Part shown: positions 22,425-27,169 of the stretch, piece after piece
Layout of the letters: every line of letters begins with the position of its first letter
Position numbering within the stretch: position 1 is the first letter of the stretch
Assembly (NCBI GenBank): GCA_002298885.1
Contig: DBMK01000140.1
Location: forward strand, 1-27,169
Length of the DNA stretch: 27,169 bases
Reading direction: 5' to 3'
Source: Anaerolineaceae bacterium UBA700
GTDB taxonomy: Bacteria > Chloroflexota > Anaerolineae > Anaerolineales > Anaerolineaceae
Program-made: the position numbers and the translations under genes
Notes under the pieces: model-generated
The model's input: only the letters and a program-made list of their open reading frames with translations
Told to the model about the DNA's origin: nothing
Database searches by the model: none

Positions 22425-24686
22425 TCAGCGAATCCCCCACAATCGCACCGTTCCATCGGCGCCGGCGGAGACCAGGTTAGCGCCGTTGGAAGTGAAGGTG
22501 AGTCCGATTACAGCCCCTGGCTGGGTCTGGGTGGCGGAAAGCTGCTCGTTAGCTGCCAGGGGCGTTCCGTCCGGGCCTTCCAGGCCGCCCAGGCCAGCCA
22601 GGGAAGAAGCCTGGAAAGAGGCAAGCTGCTTCAGCTCGGGCATGGACCACACAATAATATTACCTGCAAAGTCCCCGGTGGCCAGAAGGCTGCCGTCCGG
22701 CGAATAAGCCAGGCTGAGGATGCCGCTTACCTCCTGGATCTTCATCTGCTCGGCGTCTGCCATGCGCCACAGGCGCAGCTTGTCGCTGGACATCGCCAAC
22801 CACTGCCCATCCGGTGATACGGCCAGGACCTGCACCTGGTCCGGGACCAATTTGGCGTTGAACTTGAAGGTGTGCGGCGGATCCACCTGCCACACACTGA
22901 ACTTGCTCAGTGCCGCCGGGAGTGTTTTGCGGGTGTACCCCATCAGGTATTTCCCATCTGCCGAGAAGCGCAAATCGATCAGGCGGTCCTGCGGTTCGAT
23001 CAGCGTTCCGGTTACCTTGCCGGCAGTAAGATCGAACAGCTCAATATTGCCCATCGACGCCCGCCCAAAGGTTACCCCATCGGGAGCCAGCGCCAGCACC
23101 CCGGCATCCGTGCAGCGGCTGTACACCTGGCTCTTATTTTGCACCACGTCGATCACTTCCATCCCCGCATCGGTGCAGGCCGCCAACATTTCTGGATCTG
23201 GGTTATATTCCAAATTGTTCAGCAGGCGGGAAGCGCTGAATGTAGAGGATTTCACCTGGCCGCCGGCAGCATTCCAGACGTACGCCTGATTATTTTGGTG
23301 CCCCCAAACCAGCGGCTCATTTTGCCTGCCCAGAGCCAGGCCGTCAATGGCATCTAAATGCCCGAGGTTCAGGGCCTGGGAGCGGTCAAGCAAACTGGGC
23401 TGCGGGGCGGGCATGCCCGAAATCTGCTTGTAGTCCTTAACATTCCAGCTCTGCTCGCCGTCGTTGACGATTACCTGGGACGAATCACTGGAAAAGACAG
23501 CACTCTGCACGTCAATCCCGGTCACCAGCGGACGCAACGGGGCCGGGTAATCTCCGAGGGAATATAGCTTGACCGTCTGATATTGGCGCACGGCAAGCAT
23601 CTTGCCGTCTGGAGAGGCGGATCCCCGACTTACGATTCCCGGGACGGACAGAATCGTGCCGCCGTAACGCAGATCGCGCAGGTAGACCACTGAATTGTTG
23701 GCCGAGCCAAACGCCGTGTAGGCGGTAATAAAATATTTTCCATCCGGCGTAAATGGCTCTTCAGATAAATACTGGTTCTGATACTTAAGGTACCACATCA
23801 ATTTGGACTCGTTTACCTGCCAAAGGATAAAATGGCCTGCCCGCTCGTGGGTGAGAAGCAAGCTGTTATCGGGAGAAAAAGCCATCTGGTCGGTGGGAGT
23901 CTCGTCGAACCAGGAGGTGCGGTCGCGGGCCAGCTTCTGCTCCAGCGAACCACCCTCCACTTTCCACACGCCGATCTCAACGTCGTTAAAGGCCACTGCC
24001 AACCGGCTGCCGTCGGGTGAAAATGCCGCCGCAGTAATGTTGAACAACTCCCTCAGCCACTGCGCGCTGATCCCCGGCATTTTATCCTCCATGCTTTGGA
24101 TCACGTCCGGGACAGACTTGGGCGCCTCGACGATGGTATCTAAAAGTTTATATTTCTTTGCGGAGTTAATTTCCAACACGCCGATCTGGTGGTCGTTCTG
24201 CTGCGCGTAGGCCAGCCAGCGCTGGTCGGGCGAGTGGGTCAGGTAGCGCGCCCCCGGCAAGAACTGCAGCAGGCTCAGGCTACCGCTCTCGTAAAGGTAC
24301 AGGCCAAGAGAGGTGGAAACCAGGAGCTTCTTTCCTCCATCCAGAGATAGCTGCGATTGGATGGAGCCGCGGCCCCACAAAGCAACCTGACGGAGGGAAG
24401 CGACATTTTGTGGGCTAAGGGCGGCGCTGTCCCAGGGCAGAGGGGTCACGCTCGGGGTAAGCGTCGGGCTGGGCAGCGGGGTAATGGACGGTGCGAATGT
24501 GATAGTAGGTGTCAACGTCGCAGGAACTGGGCTGGGGGTGGCGCTCGGCGCCGGGGTAGGTGTATCTGGGGGCGCTTCAGTTGGAGTGATGGTAGGCGTT
24601 TGGGTGGGAGTGGCACACCCTGCCAACAGGCTGAATACGGTAATTGCAACGATTGAAAAACTCCTTCTGAATGATAATCCCCGCAT
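22425..24686 (-). CDS. WD40-repeat lipoprotein with Pro/Thr-rich linker
   Basis: This 753-residue protein starts at the ATG at 24686, because GGGAGGG (24691-24697) lies 4 bases before it. An in-frame ATG seven codons upstream has no such site. A lipoprotein signal ends in LLAGC (Cys24) and is followed by about 60 residues rich in Thr and Pro, a linker typical of Chloroflexota exported proteins. The rest contains about 14 beta-propeller blades of the WD40/YVTN sort (FSPDGSRLAVAF, YSPDGSLLATGD, FTSNGANLVSAG with VRLWGIR at the end), enough for two seven-bladed propellers. Propellers are interaction scaffolds and no enzyme motif is visible. The protein should sit on the outer face of the membrane. 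A TATAAT on the minus strand at 24772-24777 could be its -10 box, although no matching -35 was found. Confidence 0.85.
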   Translation of the reverse strand: MRGLSFRRSFSIVAITVFSLLAGCATPTQTPTITPTEAPPDTPTPAPSATPSPVPATLTPTITFAPSITPLPSPTLTPSVTPLPWDSAALSPQNVASLRQVALWGRGSIQSQLSLDGGKKLLVSTSLGLYLYESGSLSLLQFLPGARYLTHSPDQRWLAYAQQNDHQIGVLEINSAKKYKLLDTIVEAPKSVPDVIQSMEDKMPGISAQWLRELFNITAAAFSPDGSRLAVAFNDVEIGVWKVEGGSLEQKLARDRTSWFDETPTDQMAFSPDNSLLLTHERAGHFILWQVNESKLMWYLKYQNQYLSEEPFTPDGKYFITAYTAFGSANNSVVYLRDLRYGGTILSVPGIVSRGSASPDGKMLAVRQYQTVKLYSLGDYPAPLRPLVTGIDVQSAVFSSDSSQVIVNDGEQSWNVKDYKQISGMPAPQPSLLDRSQALNLGHLDAIDGLALGRQNEPLVWGHQNNQAYVWNAAGGQVKSSTFSASRLLNNLEYNPDPEMLAACTDAGMEVIDVVQNKSQVYSRCTDAGVLALAPDGVTFGRASMGNIELFDLTAGKVTGTLIEPQDRLIDLRFSADGKYLMGYTRKTLPAALSKFSVWQVDPPHTFKFNAKLVPDQVQVLAVSPDGQWLAMSSDKLRLWRMADAEQMKIQEVSGILSLAYSPDGSLLATGDFAGNIIVWSMPELKQLASFQASSLAGLGGLEGPDGTPLAANEQLSATQTQPGAVIGLTFTSNGANLVSAGADGTVRLWGIR

Positions 24687-24690
24687 TTTT

Positions 24691-24697
24691 CCCTCCC
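24691..24697 (-). promoter_or_regulatory. Ribosome binding site that sets the WD40 lipoprotein start
   Basis: GGGAGGG on the minus strand, 4 bases before the ATG at 24686. It overlaps the codons that would follow an upstream in-frame ATG (24707), which argues that the downstream ATG is used. Confidence 0.65.
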
Positions 24698-24922
24698 TGG
24701 CTTTCATCAGCTATGCATTTACCTGACAGGTTTTTAGAAACGTGTGAACCCTCTCAAACGTCACGTAATTAATTATAGACTGTTGCTATGAAAGACCCAT
24801 ATTACGCAAGGCATCAGATTAAACGGATACCCTTCGGTTGTGATTATATAAATGATAGAATTTACTCGGTTGCACAGGGAAGTGGTCTTTTCAGCCCAAA
24901 TGGCTGGGCTATCCGGATAAAG

Positions 24923-26743
24923 ATGACTCAATTCTTAAGCACCGAAACCTTGATCATTGCGCTCTTGCTCATCGCCGCGCTGGTGGCGATTGTGGTGCGA
25001 CGGCTGCAGATCCCATACACTGTAGCTTTAGTCGTGGTAGGGTTGTTTCTTACCGCTCAAACCTCATTGAAGTTCGATTTGACTCCAGAGCTCATCCTGG
25101 CGTTGTTCGTCCCTCCGCTAATCTTCGAAGCCGCATTTCACCTAAACTTCAACGACCTGAGGCAGAATTTTGGCGCAATTTTGATCCTGGCTGTACCCGG
25201 GGTAATCCTGACAACCTTGTTAGTAGGTGGATTGTTGGCGCTGGGCATCCGGCTCAGCCTGCCGGTAGCATTGGTCTTCGGTTCTTTAATTGCCGCCACC
25301 GATCCGGTAGCCGTCGTTTCCATCTTCCGCAGGTTGGGCGTCCCCAAGCGCCTGGCCGTGCTGATCGAAGGAGAGAGCCTGTTCAACGACGGCACGGCCC
25401 TGGTGCTCTTCAATTTGATGGTTGGCGTGGCTCTGACCGGCCAGTTCAACCTGCTCGAAAGCGTCCTCGATTTTGTGCGGGTGGCGATCGGCGGCATCAT
25501 CATCGGCGTGGCGCTGGGCTGGGTCGTTTCCCTATTGATTGCACGCATCGACGACTACTTGATCGAAACCACCCTGACGACCGTGCTGGCCTTCGGATCC
25601 TTCATACTGGCGGAACAACTCCATTTCAGCGGAGTGTTAGCAGTTGTTGCCGCCGGCCTGATTAACGGCAATATGGGCCCTCAAGGCATGAGTCCGACGA
25701 CGCGCATCGTCTTGTTCAACTTCTGGGAATACGTTGCCTTTCTGGCCAACTCGTTGGTCTTCCTGCTCATCGGATTGAAAGTGAACATCCCTGCCCTGGT
25801 CAATGCCTGGCAATCGATTGTGTGGGCCATCCTCGCCGTCATCGCCGCCCGCATTCTGGTCATTTACGGACTGGGCACGCTTGCCAACCGCTTCGGAGAA
25901 GCCATCCCAATTCGCTGGAAACATGTGTTGACGTGGGGTGGATTACGAGGCGCCTTGAGCCTGGCTCTGGCCCTCAGCCTTCCAGCCGCGTTTGGGCCGG
26001 ACCTTATCCAAATCCAGGCCATGACCTTTGGGGTGGTGCTTTTTACCCTGCTTATCCAGGCCACTACCATGCGGCTGTTCATGCGTAAAATTGGAATCGC
26101 GACGATCAGCCCGGTCCAGGTGGAGTACGAGAAACGCCACGCTGAGCTGACTGCTTCCAAGGCCGCAGAAGCGCACCTGGAACGGCGCTATCGCGAAGGA
26201 TTGATCTCGGCCCACACCTGGGAACTTCTAAAAGCAAGGATCAGGCAGCAGAACCTGAAGTTGGCCGACGCGGTAAGGGTCGCGATCAAGGCTGACCCGG
26301 CGATTGAATCGCGAGAATTGGATATCGCCCGGCGCGAGATTTTGCGCGCTAAACGCAGCGCATACCTGGGCCTCCGGCGCGACGGCATCATTTCAGAAGA
26401 GGCATACAGCCAGTTGACGACGCAAGTGGACGCGATCCTGGAAGACCAGGAATACTCTTCCGATTTTGAAGAGGATTTCTCACATGACAACGATTCTGGG
26501 ACGAAGGCTGGCGATGTTGACCTTCGTGACCTGGTTATCGAGACAGGCTCAACAATTGAGGGTCAAAAAGTCAGGCATATTCCCTGGCCGCAGGATTTCA
26601 TCATCACCAGCCTGCAGCGAGGCGAGGAAACCATCATCCCCAACGGCGAAACCACCCTTCAATCGGGGGACATATTGATCGCCATGTCCAGCAACAAGGC
26701 CTATCAAAAGGCTCAGACTTTATGTCAGACAGCCAAAGAATAA
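24923..26743 (+). CDS. CPA1-type Na+/H+ antiporter with C-terminal RCK_C-like domain
   Basis: This is a 606-residue membrane protein of the monovalent cation:proton antiporter-1 family (NhaP-like), which exchanges Na+ or K+ for H+ across the cytoplasmic membrane. About 12 hydrophobic segments span residues 8-390. Key motifs are ATDPVAV (Asp127), GESLFNDG (Asn155-Asp156, the ND pair of the ion site) and TWGGLRGALSL (Arg342). After a charged helical region (about 395-520) comes an RCK_C/TrkA-C-like domain (about 525-606, DFIITSLQRGEETIIPNGET with LQSGDILIAM), which in relatives binds regulatory ligands. The frame is open from an ATG at 24788, but the extra 45 residues are not membrane-like and have no ribosome binding site. 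The ATG at 24923, directly before the first helix, is preferred, with only a weak GGATAAAG ahead of it. Confidence 0.85.
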   Translation: MTQFLSTETLIIALLLIAALVAIVVRRLQIPYTVALVVVGLFLTAQTSLKFDLTPELILALFVPPLIFEAAFHLNFNDLRQNFGAILILAVPGVILTTLLVGGLLALGIRLSLPVALVFGSLIAATDPVAVVSIFRRLGVPKRLAVLIEGESLFNDGTALVLFNLMVGVALTGQFNLLESVLDFVRVAIGGIIIGVALGWVVSLLIARIDDYLIETTLTTVLAFGSFILAEQLHFSGVLAVVAAGLINGNMGPQGMSPTTRIVLFNFWEYVAFLANSLVFLLIGLKVNIPALVNAWQSIVWAILAVIAARILVIYGLGTLANRFGEAIPIRWKHVLTWGGLRGALSLALALSLPAAFGPDLIQIQAMTFGVVLFTLLIQATTMRLFMRKIGIATISPVQVEYEKRHAELTASKAAEAHLERRYREGLISAHTWELLKARIRQQNLKLADAVRVAIKADPAIESRELDIARREILRAKRSAYLGLRRDGIISEEAYSQLTTQVDAILEDQEYSSDFEEDFSHDNDSGTKAGDVDLRDLVIETGSTIEGQKVRHIPWPQDFIITSLQRGEETIIPNGETTLQSGDILIAMSSNKAYQKAQTLCQTAKE

Positions 26744-26861
26744 ACCACCTAAATTGCCCGCGATTCCAGCGATTCTCTGTGTAACTTTTTTCAAGTAGCG
26801 CCATCAAATGGAGTGAATGACAAAATTGAAATTATGGCGTTTTTCCTAAAGGAGAATCGAA

Positions 26862-27062
26862 ATGAAAGCCAATGAATCGAATGTAGATCGCTTGATCCGG
26901 GTAGTTCTCGGGATCGTACTGTTAGCCCTGAATTTTACCGGCGTCGTGAGCGGTGGTTGGGGCATCATCACCCTGATAGTTGGAGTCATTGCCCTGCTGA
27001 CGGGGGCCGTCGGATTCTGCCCCCTGTACGCGCTGCTCAAATTCCGCACCAATAAAGCCTAG
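26862..27062 (+). CDS. DUF2892 (YgaP-type transmembrane) protein
   Basis: This 66-residue membrane protein has two hydrophobic segments (VVLGIVLLALNF and a longer one around IITLIVGVIALLTGAVGF). The NVDRLIRVVLG start and GFCPLYALL end are characteristic of the DUF2892 / YgaP-like transmembrane family. In some bacteria the same domain is fused to a rhodanese; here it stands alone. The function of stand-alone members is not established. AAAGGAG lies 7 bases before the ATG. The gene follows the antiporter by 118 bases and is followed by a strong hairpin. Confidence 0.8.
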   Translation: MKANESNVDRLIRVVLGIVLLALNFTGVVSGGWGIITLIVGVIALLTGAVGFCPLYALLKFRTNKA

Positions 27063-27074
27063 CCGAAGAGCGAA

Positions 27075-27121
27075 TTAACATGAAGAACCCCGATATTAAC
27101 ATTCGGGGTTCTTCATGTTAA
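27075..27121. terminator. Long perfect hairpin after the DUF2892 gene
   Basis: Bases 27075-27093 and 27103-27121 form a 19-bp perfect stem (containing GAAGAACCCCGA) around a 9-base loop, TATTAACAT. It begins 12 bases after the DUF2892 stop. As at 22354, the stem is long and perfect with no T-run behind it. The remaining 48 bases of the window show no supportable gene. Confidence 0.75.
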
Positions 27122-27169
27122 AGAATGCTTGCTCCTCCCCAATCTCTATTAGGCCATTTCGGCTGGCTA

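Noticed and set aside
24788..24922. N-terminal extension of the antiporter by 45 residues from the ATG at 24788
   Set aside because: The extension is not hydrophobic, has no ribosome binding site and does not resemble the family. The first helix begins right after the ATG at 24923.
27122..27169. Possible 3' end of a minus-strand gene entering from the right edge
   Set aside because: Two frames are open to the edge over fewer than 25 codons each and neither shows a recognisable protein, so no gene can be supported.

Overview
The window looks like a chromosomal piece of a Chloroflexota bacterium, probably Anaerolineae-like. The clues are a Pro/Thr-rich linker behind the lipobox of a WD40 lipoprotein, a bacterial GH63-type glucosidase, a very long exported protein built from LamG and InlB-type (Listeria-repeat-like) domains, and a small DUF2892 membrane protein. 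No rRNA, tRNA, CRISPR array, insertion sequence or phage gene was seen, so the taxonomic placement is inference from protein style only.

Layout, left to right. (1) 36-955, minus strand: an ECF-type sigma factor translationally coupled (ATGA overlap) to a short zinc-finger anti-sigma-like protein. (2) 1081-3768, plus: an 895-residue GH63/MGH1-like glucosidase, divergent from the sigma operon. (3) 3795-4822, minus: a DinB-family protein, the isolated ATPase end of a histidine kinase, and upstream of it, in another frame, a lipoprotein signal peptide with its own ribosome binding site. The last two look like a deletion scar. (4) 4823-5431: about 600 bases without a convincing gene, holding a good promoter candidate (TTGTAA, 17 bases, TATAAT) and a perfect 8-bp hairpin just before the Shine-Dalgarno sequence of the next gene. 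(5) 5432-22318, plus: one 16.9-kb gene for a 5628-residue exported protein, which is 62% of the window. (6) 22354-22394: a perfect hairpin between convergent genes. (7) 22425-24686, minus: a lipoprotein with about 14 WD40-like blades. (8) 24923-26743, plus: a CPA1-type Na+/H+ antiporter with a C-terminal RCK_C-like domain. (9) 26862-27062, plus: a DUF2892 protein, followed by another perfect hairpin.

The giant protein is the reason to look here. After a Sec signal peptide it carries five LamG-like lectin folds, 27 InlB-type repeats of about 72 residues plus four cysteine-bearing relatives, three copies of a jelly-roll-like module with the cysteine pair near its ends, an FN3 domain, a DNRLRE-like domain, and three calcineurin-like metallophosphoesterase domains. 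Two phosphoesterases belong to a duplicated module (offset exactly 2607 bases, no indels) whose catalytic core is nearly identical in DNA while its lectin-like half has diverged. The third belongs to another subfamily, is nested inside an FN3-like domain, and seems to have lost one metal-ligand histidine. No anchor (LPxTG, transmembrane helix, lipobox) is visible. I read it as a secreted or surface-retained adhesin with phosphoesterase activity; substrate and partners are unknown.

The genes around it look like ordinary, independently transcribed units. I see no operon linking them to the giant gene.
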